Made by a program: the position numbers and the translations under genes. Below are positions 34,690 through 44,191 of a stretch of DNA of 64,000 nt, piece after piece (position 1 is the stretch's first letter; every line of letters starts with the position of its first letter). Under the pieces are notes generated by a model that was not told the DNA's origin, made no database searches, and worked only from the letters and a program-made list of their open reading frames with translations. The stretch comes from Caloramator quimbayensis (lineage in GTDB: Bacteria > Bacillota > Clostridia > Clostridiales > Caloramatoraceae), in the NCBI RefSeq assembly GCF_900167605.1, contig NZ_FUYH01000004.1:1-64000 (forward strand). Direction: 5' to 3'.

Positions 34690-36120
34690 ATGATTAAAGT
34701 TAAACTAAATGGACATGATTATAGGTATGAGCTTTTTCAGATAATTTCGCTTTTCTATAACAAAAATGAAATTGAATTTACTGATGAACTTGAGTATTCT
34801 TTTGAGAGCAAAGCAGATTTAAATGAGCTTTTAGTTGAATTTAAAATATACGAAGATAATATTATGATAATCTCTGAAACAGCAAAAATTACCTATGAAA
34901 ATAAAAGTATAAAAAATGCAATAAAACTAACTGCCTTAAGAGCACTTAAAAGATATACAGGCATTAATATACCTTGGGGTATTCTTGTTGGAATAAGGCC
35001 AACGAAGATAGTCCATGAATGCTTTAAAGAAAATTTAAAAGATGATGAAATTTTAAGTTATCTGACATCTGTTTATGATCTTTCTATAGAAAAAGCCTGC
35101 CTTGCCCTTGAAGTGGCAAAAAACGAATCTAAATTTTTAACATATAATCCAAAGAATATAAGTTTATATATTGATGTGCCCTTTTGCCCTACCCGCTGCA
35201 TATACTGTTCTTTTACTTCAACTCCTGTAGTTGGGAATGAACTTCTAATAAAGGGGTATATGGAAGCTGTGCAAAAGGAGATAAAAGAAACCCTTCGTTT
35301 TTTAACTGAAAAGGGTTTTAATATTGATACGATTTATATTGGCGGCGGAACTCCTACAGCTCTAAGCCCTTTAAATATTGAAAAAATATTAGAGGAGCTT
35401 TCAAAGCATATAGACTTACTTAGAGTGAGAGAATTTACAGTTGAAGCCGGAAGACCAGATTCAATCGATGAGGAAAAACTAAAGGTTATAAAAGATTATG
35501 CCTGCTCGAGAATCAGCATAAATCCTCAAACCATGAATGATGATACTTTAAAAAGAATAGGAAGAAATCATACATCAAAGGATGTTATTGAAAAATATAA
35601 TCTTGCAAGAAATCTTGGCTTTGATAATATAAACATGGATGTTATTATTGGTCTTTTAGGAGAAACTAAAGAAGATGTTAATTATACTATGAAAAAAATA
35701 AAAACTCTCTCTCCTGAGAGCATAACAATACATACTATGGCTGTAAAGAGAGCTTCTGTTTTAAATGAGAGAGGATATAAAGATAAAAATAGTGAAATAG
35801 ATGATATGTACGGCATTGCAGCAGACTCTTGCAGAAGTATTGGAATGTACCCTTATTATATGTATCGCCAGAAAAATATGGTGAGTCCTCTTGAAAATGT
35901 TGGATATTGTAAGAAGGATAAGGAGTGCATATATAATATTCAAATGATAGCTGAAAATATATCTATTGCGGGTATTGGGCCTGATGCTATAACGAAGCTT
36001 TTATATCTTAATGAAAACAGGATAGAAAGAGTTGCAAATGTTAAAGATATAAGAGAATATATTAACAGAATAGACGAGATGATAGATAAGAAGATTAAAG
36101 GGCTTGACACTTTATTTTAG
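34690..36120 (+). CDS. hemZ: Coproporphyrinogen dehydrogenase-like radical SAM protein HemZ
   Basis: A 476-residue HemN-like radical SAM enzyme, called HemZ in Firmicutes. The cluster motif is CPTRCIYC (CxxxCxxC), with IDVPF just before it, YIGGGTPTALS after it, and VIIGLLGET later. HemZ members are annotated as oxygen-independent coproporphyrinogen oxidases, but many may act as heme chaperones or have other roles. I prefer the ATG at 34690 over 34684, since AAGGGGATG provides the binding site. The promoter of aspS starts inside its last codons. Confidence 0.92.
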   Translation: MIKVKLNGHDYRYELFQIISLFYNKNEIEFTDELEYSFESKADLNELLVEFKIYEDNIMIISETAKITYENKSIKNAIKLTALRALKRYTGINIPWGILVGIRPTKIVHECFKENLKDDEILSYLTSVYDLSIEKACLALEVAKNESKFLTYNPKNISLYIDVPFCPTRCIYCSFTSTPVVGNELLIKGYMEAVQKEIKETLRFLTEKGFNIDTIYIGGGTPTALSPLNIEKILEELSKHIDLLRVREFTVEAGRPDSIDEEKLKVIKDYACSRISINPQTMNDDTLKRIGRNHTSKDVIEKYNLARNLGFDNINMDVIIGLLGETKEDVNYTMKKIKTLSPESITIHTMAVKRASVLNERGYKDKNSEIDDMYGIAADSCRSIGMYPYYMYRQKNMVSPLENVGYCKKDKECIYNIQMIAENISIAGIGPDAITKLLYLNENRIERVANVKDIREYINRIDEMIDKKIKGLDTLF

Positions 36121-36132
36121 TTTTCATATAAT
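36104..36132 (+). promoter_or_regulatory. Consensus promoter of the T-box/aspS transcript
   Basis: TTGACA at 36104-36109 and TATAAT at 36127-36132 are 17 bases apart, both perfect. The -35 box lies inside the 3' end of hemZ. Confidence 0.85.
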
Positions 36133-36138
36133 TAGATG

Positions 36139-36371
36139 TAATTAAAAATATAAAATGCTTTGAACGGGAGAAGTAATCTTCAAACACTTTACAGGAAGGA
36201 ACACTTTAACTGAGAGCGGTTCTAAAGTTAAGGAAGATGAAAGACACCCGGGAGCTTATACCTGAATAAAGTAGGGTGTTACGTTATCTGCGTTAAAGAT
36301 TGAGTGGGTGAAAACCAACTAGGGTGGCACCGCGGTATATAACCGTCCCTTTTTAGGGACGGTTTTTTTGC
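36139..36371 (+). ncRNA. T-box riboswitch, aspartate type
   Basis: This leader fills the gap before aspS. The T-box sequence AGGGTGGCACCGCGG is at 36321-36335, pairing with uncharged tRNA acceptor ends through its UGG. The terminator stem AACCGTCCC (36341-36349) with GGGACGGTT (36356-36364) and a T-run follows. In stem I, GAC at 36243-36245 followed by A sits where the specifier codon is expected and matches aspartate, in agreement with the gene controlled. Starvation for Asp-tRNA would favour the antiterminator. Confidence 0.95.
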
Positions 36372-36397
36372 GTATAAAATAAAAAAGGAGGAATATT

Positions 36398-38182
36398 ATG
36401 GGAGAATCTTTAAATGGAATGAAAAGAACGATAATGTGTGGACAGCTCCGAGAAACTGATGTGGATAAAGTTGTAACTGTCATGGGATGGGTACAAAGGA
36501 GAAGAAATTTAGGAGGATTGATATTTGTTGATTTAAGGGATAGAACTGGAATTGTTCAGGTAGTATTTGGTGAAGAGATAAATAAGGAAGCCTTTGAAAA
36601 GGCAAATCCTATAAGAAGCGAATATGTAATTGCAGTAAGTGGTAAGGTCGTACTTAGAGAATCGCCGAATTCTCAGCTTCCAACAGGGCAAATTGAGATT
36701 AAGGCAGAGAGTTTAAGAATACTTTCAGAATCTGAAACGCCTCCTATATACATAATGGAAAATCTCGATGCATCAGAAGCAATAAGATTAAAATACAGAT
36801 ATCTCGATTTAAGAAGGCCTGATATGCAAAGAAGAATAATGATAAGGCATAAAACTGCTAAGGTTGTAAGAGACTTTATGGATGAAAATGGTTTTCTTGA
36901 AATTGAAACTCCTATGCTTATAAAAAGCACTCCTGAGGGAGCAAGAGATTATCTTGTACCGAGCAGAAATTTCCCTGGAAAATTCTATGCTTTACCTCAA
37001 TCACCTCAGATTTATAAGCAGCTTCTTATGATTTCAGGGTATGACAGATATTTTCAAATCGTAAGATGCTTCAGAGATGAGGATTTAAGGGCTAATAGAC
37101 AGCCTGAGTTTACGCAGATTGATATAGAGATGTCCTTTGTTGATATTGATGATGTAATAGAGCTAAATGAAAGGCTTATACAAAAAATATTTAAGGAGAT
37201 AAAAGGAATAGATGTTCAAATACCTTTTATGAGAATGCCCTATAAAGAGGCTATTGAAAAGTATGGAAGCGATAAGCCGGATTTAAGGTTTGGCATGGAA
37301 ATAATCGACATAAAGGATGTAGTTAAGAGCAGCAGTTTTAAAGTGTTCAGCGATGTTGTAGCTTCAGGCGGAGAAATCAGAGGAATAAATGCAAAGGGAT
37401 GTGCTGATTTTGGAAGAAAGGAAATAGACAGATTAACTGAATATGTTAAAACCTATGGAGCAAAGGGAATTGCTTGGATTGCAATAAAGGAAAACGAAAT
37501 AAAATCTTCCTTTGCAAAGTTCATGACTGAAGATGAACTTAAAGCTATAATAGATAGAATGGATGGAAAAGTAGGAGATTTACTTCTTATAATCGCAGAT
37601 AAATCAAAGACGGCTTTTGCATCCCTTGGAGCATTAAGATTAGAGCTTGGAAGGAAGCTTAATCTTATTGGACCTGATAATAATGAATATAAATTTCTAT
37701 GGGTTACAGAATTCCCGCTTGTGGAATTTGATGAAGAGGAAGGAAGATATGTTGCTGTGCACCATCCATTTACAGCACCTATGGATGAGGACATAAAGTA
37801 TCTTGAAACAGACATTGGAAAAGTCAGGGCAAAAGCCTATGATATAGTTTTAAATGGTGAGGAAATAGGTGGAGGAAGTATTAGAATTCACGATACTAAA
37901 CTTCAGGAGAGGATGTTCAATGCTATAGGTCTTGATATAGAAAAGGCTTGGGCAAAGTTTGGCTATCTTCTTGAAGCATTCAAATATGGTCCTCCGCCAC
38001 ATGGTGGTCTTGCTTATGGATTTGACAGACTTATTATGTTCTTAACTGAAACCGATAATATTAAGGATGTAATAGCATTTCCCAAAAATCAAAATGCTGC
38101 AGATCCTATGAGCAATTCACCATCGGAAGTTGATAAAAAACAGCTTGAAGAGCTTGGAATAGATATAGTAGAACAAAAATAA
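36398..38182 (+). CDS. aspS: Aspartate-tRNA ligase
   Basis: A 594-residue class II synthetase of the long bacterial type. The N-terminal OB anticodon domain (about 10-110), the catalytic core with LKYRYLDLRRPDMQ, motif 2 QIVRCFRDEDLRANRQPEFTQ (split over the strand turn) and motif 3 AYGFDRLIMFL, and the inserted GAD domain (about 300-420) are all present. AAAGGAGGA precedes the ATG. It is controlled by the T-box upstream. hisS, which often precedes aspS in Firmicutes, is found at 62 kb instead. Confidence 0.97.
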   Translation: MGESLNGMKRTIMCGQLRETDVDKVVTVMGWVQRRRNLGGLIFVDLRDRTGIVQVVFGEEINKEAFEKANPIRSEYVIAVSGKVVLRESPNSQLPTGQIEIKAESLRILSESETPPIYIMENLDASEAIRLKYRYLDLRRPDMQRRIMIRHKTAKVVRDFMDENGFLEIETPMLIKSTPEGARDYLVPSRNFPGKFYALPQSPQIYKQLLMISGYDRYFQIVRCFRDEDLRANRQPEFTQIDIEMSFVDIDDVIELNERLIQKIFKEIKGIDVQIPFMRMPYKEAIEKYGSDKPDLRFGMEIIDIKDVVKSSSFKVFSDVVASGGEIRGINAKGCADFGRKEIDRLTEYVKTYGAKGIAWIAIKENEIKSSFAKFMTEDELKAIIDRMDGKVGDLLLIIADKSKTAFASLGALRLELGRKLNLIGPDNNEYKFLWVTEFPLVEFDEEEGRYVAVHHPFTAPMDEDIKYLETDIGKVRAKAYDIVLNGEEIGGGSIRIHDTKLQERMFNAIGLDIEKAWAKFGYLLEAFKYGPPPHGGLAYGFDRLIMFLTETDNIKDVIAFPKNQNAADPMSNSPSEVDKKQLEELGIDIVEQK

Positions 38183-38210
38183 AGGATGCGAAAGCATCCT
38201 TCCTTTTATT
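38182..38210 (+). terminator. Terminator after aspS
   Basis: AAGGATGC at 38182-38189 and GCATCCTT at 38194-38201 enclose a GAAA tetraloop, followed by a T-rich tail. Confidence 0.88.
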
Positions 38211-38244
38211 TATAAGCTAAACCATCTTCAATATACTTTAGATT

Positions 38245-39708
38245 TTAACGTACAGCATCCTCGGTATATTTATTTCCGGCATTCCAGAGAAGAAATTCAT
38301 CTATTCCATTTTCTTCAAGAGCTTTTATTTCTCCTTTAACTTCATTTACACCATAGGGAATATGGCCTTTAACCCAGGTCGCAGTGAAATCTTGAATCCA
38401 AGGTCTTATTATAGCAGGAGTTTTTATATTTTTATTTCTTGCCATGCAGTCTTTTGCTGAGTTTAATACTGTTTCATAGGGCTTTGCATCGGGTATTCCA
38501 AGTCCATAGGTACCGTTTGCATAGTGGCTTGGATACATCATAGGACATACATAATCAACCACATTGCTTACAGCTTCAAAGTACTGCCCTAAAGCCATGT
38601 CGTCGGGAACAGAACCAACAAGACCGTATATGTCTGCAGAAATATATACATTAAGAGGTGACAACTCTTTATATGCAAGTTTTAAATAGTTTTGTATAGC
38701 TAAGGGCTTTGAGATGTTTTCAGTATTTCTGTAATCAAGGATTTTGTCTAACTTTCCTCCATTTGAAGCTGGGAAACGTACATAATCAAACTGTATTTCA
38801 TTAAATCCTGCTTTTGCAGCTTCCTTTGCAACTGAAATGTTATAGTCCCAAAGCTCTTTATCATAGGCTGTTGCCCAAGCAAGATTGTCTTTGTTTGTAA
38901 ATACCTTATTCGTTCCTTTATAAATTATTGCTCTGTCGGGATGAGCTTTTGTATAGGTAGGATCCTTAAAGGAAACAATTCTTGCTATTGCATAAATGTT
39001 ATTGTCTTTAAGTTTTTTCATAAAAGAGCTTATATCCTTAATTGGTGCTCTTTTGTTTGCTAAAGGTGCATATTTTTCAGCTGCCTTTGTTGGAAAGAGC
39101 ATAGTTCCATTATCATCTTTGACATCTATTACAAATGCATTAATGCCTGTACGTTTTGTCATCTCAATAAGCTCATCGATTCTTGAATTGCTTGCAGAAT
39201 AGAGAGTAACATAAATACCCTTAACTTTAACTCTTGGGTTGCTTGGATATTCTGATGCTTTTTCCTGCGGGCTAAAATCGAGATTTTTTAATTCAGCGCT
39301 CAAAAGGTCTTTTCTTTCTTTAACAGTATATTTGGCAAAAATCCAGCCCTCAATTTTTCGGCTTCCATTTGTATAATCTATTTTATACCATAGAGAATTC
39401 TTATCATCAGTTTTGCTTTCTATAATTTCAACTTCACTACCTTTAAGCAGTTTGTCTACTGCTTTTGCATTAGATTGGGGATTTTCCCTTACTATTAAGC
39501 TGCTTGCACTTACATAAGCAACATTCTTTGGATTTTCTGAAGGAATATCCTTTTGTTTATCAGCCTCATTAGCTTTTTCTTCAGAGCTTTCCAAACTTTT
39601 TGAAGGCTCATTTGAGTTTGCTTGTACATTTTTAGCAGTACATGATGGTAAAATTGATAAAAATAAACAAAGAATTATTAGTGCAGATAAAAGCTTAAAC
39701 CTTTTCAT
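38245..39708 (-). CDS. SH3-DUF4015 lipoprotein (putative glycoside hydrolase)
   Basis: A 487-residue secreted lipoprotein. The signal peptide ends in a lipobox (ILPSC, Cys about 23), followed by a Ser/Glu-rich linker. A bacterial SH3 domain spans about 65-130 (VSASSLIVRENPQSNAKAVD). A TIM-barrel-like DUF4015 domain covers about 165-480 (GIYVTLYSAS, FVIDVKDDNGTM, FNEIQFDYVRFP, YVCPMMYPSHY). DUF4015 is a presumed glycoside hydrolase family, so the protein may bind and trim cell-wall or matrix glycan. GGAGGATG precedes the ATG. Confidence 0.88.
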   Translation of the reverse strand: MKRFKLLSALIILCLFLSILPSCTAKNVQANSNEPSKSLESSEEKANEADKQKDIPSENPKNVAYVSASSLIVRENPQSNAKAVDKLLKGSEVEIIESKTDDKNSLWYKIDYTNGSRKIEGWIFAKYTVKERKDLLSAELKNLDFSPQEKASEYPSNPRVKVKGIYVTLYSASNSRIDELIEMTKRTGINAFVIDVKDDNGTMLFPTKAAEKYAPLANKRAPIKDISSFMKKLKDNNIYAIARIVSFKDPTYTKAHPDRAIIYKGTNKVFTNKDNLAWATAYDKELWDYNISVAKEAAKAGFNEIQFDYVRFPASNGGKLDKILDYRNTENISKPLAIQNYLKLAYKELSPLNVYISADIYGLVGSVPDDMALGQYFEAVSNVVDYVCPMMYPSHYANGTYGLGIPDAKPYETVLNSAKDCMARNKNIKTPAIIRPWIQDFTATWVKGHIPYGVNEVKGEIKALEENGIDEFLLWNAGNKYTEDAVR

Positions 39709-39884
39709 GTAACATCCTCCGTATTAATATATTGTTTACATAATTTATTATACTTTCTTTAACATCAAATTTCATCATAAAAATTCATTTGTAATTTAAT
39801 TGTAAATATTTTATATTTGTGTTTTTATATTTATGAATAATGATTAAAAATATGATATATATTAATAAATAAAGAATATTAATA

Positions 39885-39913
39885 TTGATTAAAATTCTAT
39901 TGAGTGATATATT
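39885..39913 (+). promoter_or_regulatory. Promoter of 6S RNA
   Basis: TTGATT at 39885-39890 and TATATT at 39908-39913 with a 17-base spacer place the start at about 39920, at the first paired bases of the RNA. Confidence 0.65.
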
Positions 39914-39920
39914 AAGATTA

Positions 39921-40097
39921 AAAAGCACCTGCTGTATTCGATAGGATGGACTTTGTATGAGCCAACACATACAAAAAGGGAGTCTGGGCTCCTGAAGTGG
40001 AATGTAGGCCTTAATCAAGGAAACAAGAAGCGTCAGGGAGGACACCCACCTGCTGGGGCAGGTTCATTCATTCCATCTAACGATACAGTGGGTTTTT
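39921..40097 (+). ncRNA. ssrS: 6S RNA
   Basis: About 177 nt between the lipoprotein gene and tcdA. The ends form the long closing stem (CTGTAT-TCG-ATAGGATGGA near 39932-39950 with TCCATCTAACGATACAG at 40073-40089). The interior contains the 6S-like segments GGCCTTAATCAAGG, GTCAGGGAGGACACCCACCT and CAGGTTCATTCATTCC, resembling the Escherichia and Bacillus forms. GTGGGTTTTTAAA ends it. 6S RNA mimics an open promoter and holds sigma-A RNA polymerase. The call is by structure and remembered motifs; RF00013 would be the test. Confidence 0.82.
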
Positions 40098-40120
40098 AAA
40101 TTTGTATTTGGAGGATGATT

Positions 40121-40849
40121 ATGCTTAATGCCTTTACTAGAACGGAACTGCTGCTTGGAGAAGAAGCTTTAAATAGATTAAAAAACAGTACTGTTGCTGT
40201 ATTTGGTATTGGAGGAGTAGGCTCATATGCAGTTGAAGCATTAACAAGGTGCAAAGTTGGAAGATTAATCCTTGTTGATGCTGATGATATATGTCTTACT
40301 AATATTAACAGACAAATTCATGCTACCATGAAAACTGTGGGCATGCCTAAAGTTGAAGTTATGAGAGATAGAATTTTAGATATAAATCCTGATGCTAAGG
40401 TAATAACATATAAAGAGTTTTATAATGAGGATACATCAAATAAGCTTTTAAGCTTAGAATATGATTATGTTGTTGATGCTATAGATACAGTATCTTCAAA
40501 GATTGATTTGATTGTAAAATGCAAAGAAATGGGCATACCTATAATAAGCAGTATGGGAGCTGGAAATAAGCTTGATCCTACTAAATTTGAGGTTGCAGAT
40601 ATATATAAAACAAGCGTATGTCCTTTGGCAAAGGTAATGAGGTATGAGCTTAGAAAAAGAAAAATTGAAAGCTTAAAGGTAGTATATTCAAAGGAAATTC
40701 CCATAAAGCCAAAGAGTGATATAATTTCTCCTTCAGATAAAGAAGAAACAAACATTAAAAAAAGACAAACTCCAGGAAGCATATCCTTTGTACCTTCGGT
40801 TGCAGGACTTATTATAGCTGGAGAAGTTATAAAGGATTTGATAAAATAA
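40121..40849 (+). CDS. tcdA: tRNA threonylcarbamoyladenosine dehydratase
   Basis: A 242-residue E1-like enzyme that cyclises t6A in tRNA to ct6A using ATP. The nucleotide-binding GIGGVGSYAVEALTRC and LVDADDICLTNINRQ mark the ThiF/MoeB superfamily, and the N-terminus FTRTELLLGEEALNRL is typical of TcdA (CsdL). The ATG at 40121 lies 6 bases after TTGGAGG; the ATG at 40115 overlaps that site. It follows the 6S RNA and precedes a CsoR-family gene by 16 bases. Confidence 0.93.
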   Translation: MLNAFTRTELLLGEEALNRLKNSTVAVFGIGGVGSYAVEALTRCKVGRLILVDADDICLTNINRQIHATMKTVGMPKVEVMRDRILDINPDAKVITYKEFYNEDTSNKLLSLEYDYVVDAIDTVSSKIDLIVKCKEMGIPIISSMGAGNKLDPTKFEVADIYKTSVCPLAKVMRYELRKRKIESLKVVYSKEIPIKPKSDIISPSDKEETNIKKRQTPGSISFVPSVAGLIIAGEVIKDLIK

Positions 40850-40865
40850 AAATTGAGGTGTAATT

Positions 40866-41126
40866 ATGGATTATAAAAGCGATATTATAAAAAGATTGAG
40901 AAGAATAGAGGGGCAGGTAAAAGGAATACAAAGAATGATTGAAAAGGATGAATGCTGCGGTGATGTTTTAATACAGGTAGCTGCGGTTAGAGCTGCAATG
41001 AATAAGGTAGGAGGCCTAATACTTGAGAATTATTCAAAAAATTGCATAAGACAGGCAGTAGAGAGCAATTTTGAAGAAGATAAAATTGACGATCTTATAG
41101 AGACTATGATTAAATTTATTAAATAA
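40866..41126 (+). CDS. CsoR/CstR-family repressor, His-less
   Basis: An 86-residue all-helical repressor of the CsoR/RcnR/FrmR family. It has Cys at 30 and 31 (DECCGDVL) and at 60 (ENYSKNCIRQ). Copper-sensing CsoR has His four residues before the second Cys; here that residue is Tyr. Two-Cys, His-less members such as CstR sense persulfides and polysulfides. By this logic it may report reactive sulfur, which would fit the sulfur cluster upstream, but no target operator is identified. GAGGTG precedes the ATG. Confidence 0.85.
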   Translation: MDYKSDIIKRLRRIEGQVKGIQRMIEKDECCGDVLIQVAAVRAAMNKVGGLILENYSKNCIRQAVESNFEEDKIDDLIETMIKFIK

Positions 41127-41207
41127 TTTAATTGTATATTAAGATTAAAGAAATAATGCATAGCCATCATTGTTTACTTGATTAATACCTTTATTTATTA
41201 TTTGAAA

Positions 41208-41255
41208 ATCCATAGGAATTTTAAACTTAAAAGTTAAAAATTCCTATGGATTTTT
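41208..41255 (+). terminator. Terminator after the csoR-like gene
   Basis: ATCCATAGGAATTTT (41208-41222) pairs with a matching arm at 41237-41251, followed by TTTT. The rest of the 41127-41441 gap is AT-rich with no gene seen. Confidence 0.85.
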
Positions 41256-41441
41256 GTGTGCTGATTTAGAGGTAATATAAGTATTATTAATCTATATTTT
41301 ATTTAAATTACTTAATTATCTAAAAAGTACCATTAGCTTTTAAATTATCTTCTTATGCTACAATATTCTTGTAAAATTTTTTGAATATATTTATAATTTA
41401 ATTAAAGAATTATGCTAATATTAATAAAAAGGAGTGACATT

Positions 41442-42677
41442 ATGAGTTTGGAAAACGTAAGAAAAATTGACAGTGAAGTTTATGAAGCGATTATAAACGA
41501 AATGAATAGGCAAAAGAGTAAGATTGAGCTTATTGCATCTGAAAACTTTACCAGCAAAGCCGTTATGGAAGCTCAGGGTTCGCAGCTTACCAATAAATAT
41601 GCAGAAGGATATCCAGGAAAAAGATATTATGGAGGATGCGAATATGTTGATGTAGTTGAAAATCTTGCAAGGGAAAGGTTAAAGAAGCTCTTTAATGCAG
41701 AACATGCTAATGTGCAGCCTCATTCAGGTTCCCAAGCTAATATGGGTGTTTATTTTACTGTACTTGAAACTGGTGATAAGGTTCTTGGAATGAATTTATC
41801 CCATGGAGGACATTTAACCCATGGAAGCCCTGTTAACTTTTCTGGAAAGCTTTATAATTTCATATCCTATGGAGTTAATGAAGATGGATACATAGATTAT
41901 GAGGAATTGAGGAAGACAGCTTTAAAAGAAAAACCAAAGATGATAGTTGCTGGAGCAAGTGCATATCCAAGGATTATAGATTTTAAAAAGATAAGGGAAA
42001 TATGCGATGAAGCGGGATGTTATATGATGGTAGATATGGCACATATTGCAGGACTCGTTGCGGCAGGACTTCATCCTAATCCAGTTGAATATGCAGATTT
42101 TGTAACTACTACTACTCATAAAACTTTAAGGGGACCAAGAGGCGGAGCAATACTTTGCAAAGAGCAGTATTCAAAAGCTATTGATAAAACTATATTCCCA
42201 GGAATACAAGGAGGACCTCTCGAACATATAATAGCTGCAAAGGCAGTTTGTTTTAAGGAAGCTATGTCCGATGAATTTAAAGAATATCAAAAGAAAGTTT
42301 TAGAAAATGCAAAATCACTTTCTAAAGCTCTAATGGATAGAGATTTTAAACTTGTTTCTGGTGGAACAGATAATCATTTAATGCTTATAGATTTAAGGAA
42401 TAAAAAGATAACTGGAAAAGAAGCGGAACATCTTCTTGATGAAGTAGGCATTACTGTTAATAAGAACACTATACCTTTTGAGACTGAGAGCCCATTTGTA
42501 ACAAGCGGAATAAGAATAGGAACACCTGCTGTTACAACAAGAGGATTTGGAAAGGAAGAAATGGTTGCAATAGCTGATATAATAAATTGGGTTATTGAAA
42601 ACAGGGATAAGGATTTAACTCCTGCAAAGGATAGAGTAAAAAAGATTTGCGATAGCTTCCCACTTTATAAAGAATAG
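41442..42677 (+). CDS. glyA: Serine hydroxymethyltransferase
   Basis: GlyA interconverts serine and glycine with tetrahydrofolate. The length is 411 residues from the ATG at 41442 (after AAAGGAGTG); an in-frame ATG at 41412 lacks a binding site. Motifs include [27 protein letters not shown], the PLP lysine in [14 protein letters not shown], and [19 protein letters not shown]. It stands alone, with its own terminator. Confidence 0.98.
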   Translation: MSLENVRKIDSEVYEAIINEMNRQKSKIELIASENFTSKAVMEAQGSQLTNKYAEGYPGKRYYGGCEYVDVVENLARERLKKLFNAEHANVQPHSGSQANMGVYFTVLETGDKVLGMNLSHGGHLTHGSPVNFSGKLYNFISYGVNEDGYIDYEELRKTALKEKPKMIVAGASAYPRIIDFKKIREICDEAGCYMMVDMAHIAGLVAAGLHPNPVEYADFVTTTTHKTLRGPRGGAILCKEQYSKAIDKTIFPGIQGGPLEHIIAAKAVCFKEAMSDEFKEYQKKVLENAKSLSKALMDRDFKLVSGGTDNHLMLIDLRNKKITGKEAEHLLDEVGITVNKNTIPFETESPFVTSGIRIGTPAVTTRGFGKEEMVAIADIINWVIENRDKDLTPAKDRVKKICDSFPLYKE

Positions 42678-42681
42678 TTTA

Positions 42682-42709
42682 AAACTCCGGTAATTCCGGA
42701 GTTTTTACT
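42682..42709 (+). terminator. Terminator after glyA
   Basis: AAACTCCGG (42682-42690) pairs with CCGGAGTTT (42696-42704), then TT. The remaining gap to 42935 is AT-rich and presumably holds the next promoter. Confidence 0.88.
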
Positions 42710-42935
42710 TTATAAATACTTTGTATCGTTTATCTTATTCTTTCTTTTAAATTGAATTTAAATTTTAAAATTAAAATTATATATAAAACAATGGTTAATA
42801 TGGCTTTGAAAAACTTTATATTATATATGCTGTATAAAATATATATTAAGGTTTAAAATTTTAAAAAACATACGGTTTAATAATTATATTAAAATGATAT
42901 AATATTTTTAGTTAGAATAGCAGGGAGAAGATATA

Positions 42936-44168
42936 ATGAGTAGAAAAAAAGTAGCAGTAATTGGAGGAGGAGCATCAGGACTTATAGCAGCAATTAGTGC
43001 AGCCAGGAATGGAGCACAGGTTTATATACTTGAGAGGATGAACAGGGTAGGCAAAAAAATTCTTGCAACTGGTAATGGAAGATGCAATCTTACTAATGTA
43101 AACATAGATATTAAAAGATATCATGGAAAAAACCCTAAATTCTTTTATGGTGCCTATTCTCAGTTTGATGTTAATAAAACTATTGAATTTTTTGAAGATC
43201 TTGGCATAATGTGCCGTGTTGAAGAAGAAGGCAAGGTATACCCTTACAGCAATCAATCTTCAAGTGTTTTAGATGTTTTAAGATATGAAATAGAGAGACT
43301 CAATGTAATGGAAATATGCGATGCTGAAGTAGCTCAGATAAAGTTTAGAAAAGGAGAATTTAAACTTATTACAAAGGATGGAAGAAACTTCAAGGCGGAA
43401 AGCGTAATCCTCTCGGCAGGAGGAAAAGCAAGTCCAAACCTTGGCTCAAATGGAAGTGGGTATAAACTTGCAAAGGATTTTGGACATAAATTAGTTGAGC
43501 CGTATCCTGCCCTCGTACAGCTAAGACTAAATGCACCTTTTTTAAAGGCTCTAAAGGGAGTTAAATTTGAAGGTGAAGCATCAGTTGAGGCAGGGGGAAA
43601 GATGCTGCAAAGTGAAAAAGGAGAAATACTTTTTACTGATTATGGAATATCTGGTCCTCCAATTCTTCAGCTGAGCAGAATAGCTGTAGAAAATCTTAAT
43701 AAAGATAAAAAACCTTTTATTTGTGTTGATATGTTTCCACAGTTTGATTTTGACGAAATGGAGAAAATAATTGAAAAAAGAATAGTTTCATCTCCATATA
43801 AAACTATTGAATTCAGTTTTGTAGGGCTTTTAAACAAAAGGATTATACCCGTAGTTTTAAAAGAATCAGGAATAAGCAATATAAATGTGAAAGCACAAGA
43901 AATTCAATTAAGTCAAATAAAATCTATTTCAAAAACATTAAAATCTATGAAAATGGAGATTATAGGAACACAGTCATGGACAGAAGCACAGGTTACTGCA
44001 GGAGGAATAGACGTTTCCGACATAAACCCTAAGACCTTAGAGTCAAAGCTTACTCCAAATCTTTATTTTGCGGGTGAAATACTGGACATCGACGGAGACT
44101 GTGGAGGATTTAATCTTCAATGGGCTTGGTCTTCAGGATATATCTCAGGTCTTTATGCAGCAAAGTAG
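42936..44168 (+). CDS. YhiN/HI0933-type flavoprotein
   Basis: A 410-residue FAD protein of the HI0933/YhiN family, related to BaiN of bile-acid-converting clostridia. The N-terminal dinucleotide motif is VIGGGASGLIAAISAARNG. ILATGNGRCNLTN is the family signature, and the C-terminal FAD contact is GEILDIDGDCGGFNLQWAWSSG. The substrate is unknown for most members. GGGAGAAG precedes the ATG. It stands alone between glyA and the convergent kamA operon. Confidence 0.92.
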   Translation: MSRKKVAVIGGGASGLIAAISAARNGAQVYILERMNRVGKKILATGNGRCNLTNVNIDIKRYHGKNPKFFYGAYSQFDVNKTIEFFEDLGIMCRVEEEGKVYPYSNQSSSVLDVLRYEIERLNVMEICDAEVAQIKFRKGEFKLITKDGRNFKAESVILSAGGKASPNLGSNGSGYKLAKDFGHKLVEPYPALVQLRLNAPFLKALKGVKFEGEASVEAGGKMLQSEKGEILFTDYGISGPPILQLSRIAVENLNKDKKPFICVDMFPQFDFDEMEKIIEKRIVSSPYKTIEFSFVGLLNKRIIPVVLKESGISNINVKAQEIQLSQIKSISKTLKSMKMEIIGTQSWTEAQVTAGGIDVSDINPKTLESKLTPNLYFAGEILDIDGDCGGFNLQWAWSSGYISGLYAAK

Positions 44169-44191
44169 GATATATTAATATCCTACTTTAT

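Noticed and set aside
39785-40045. A short minus-strand frame overlapping the 6S RNA
   Set aside because: It has no family resemblance, lies over a structured RNA and has no ribosome binding site.
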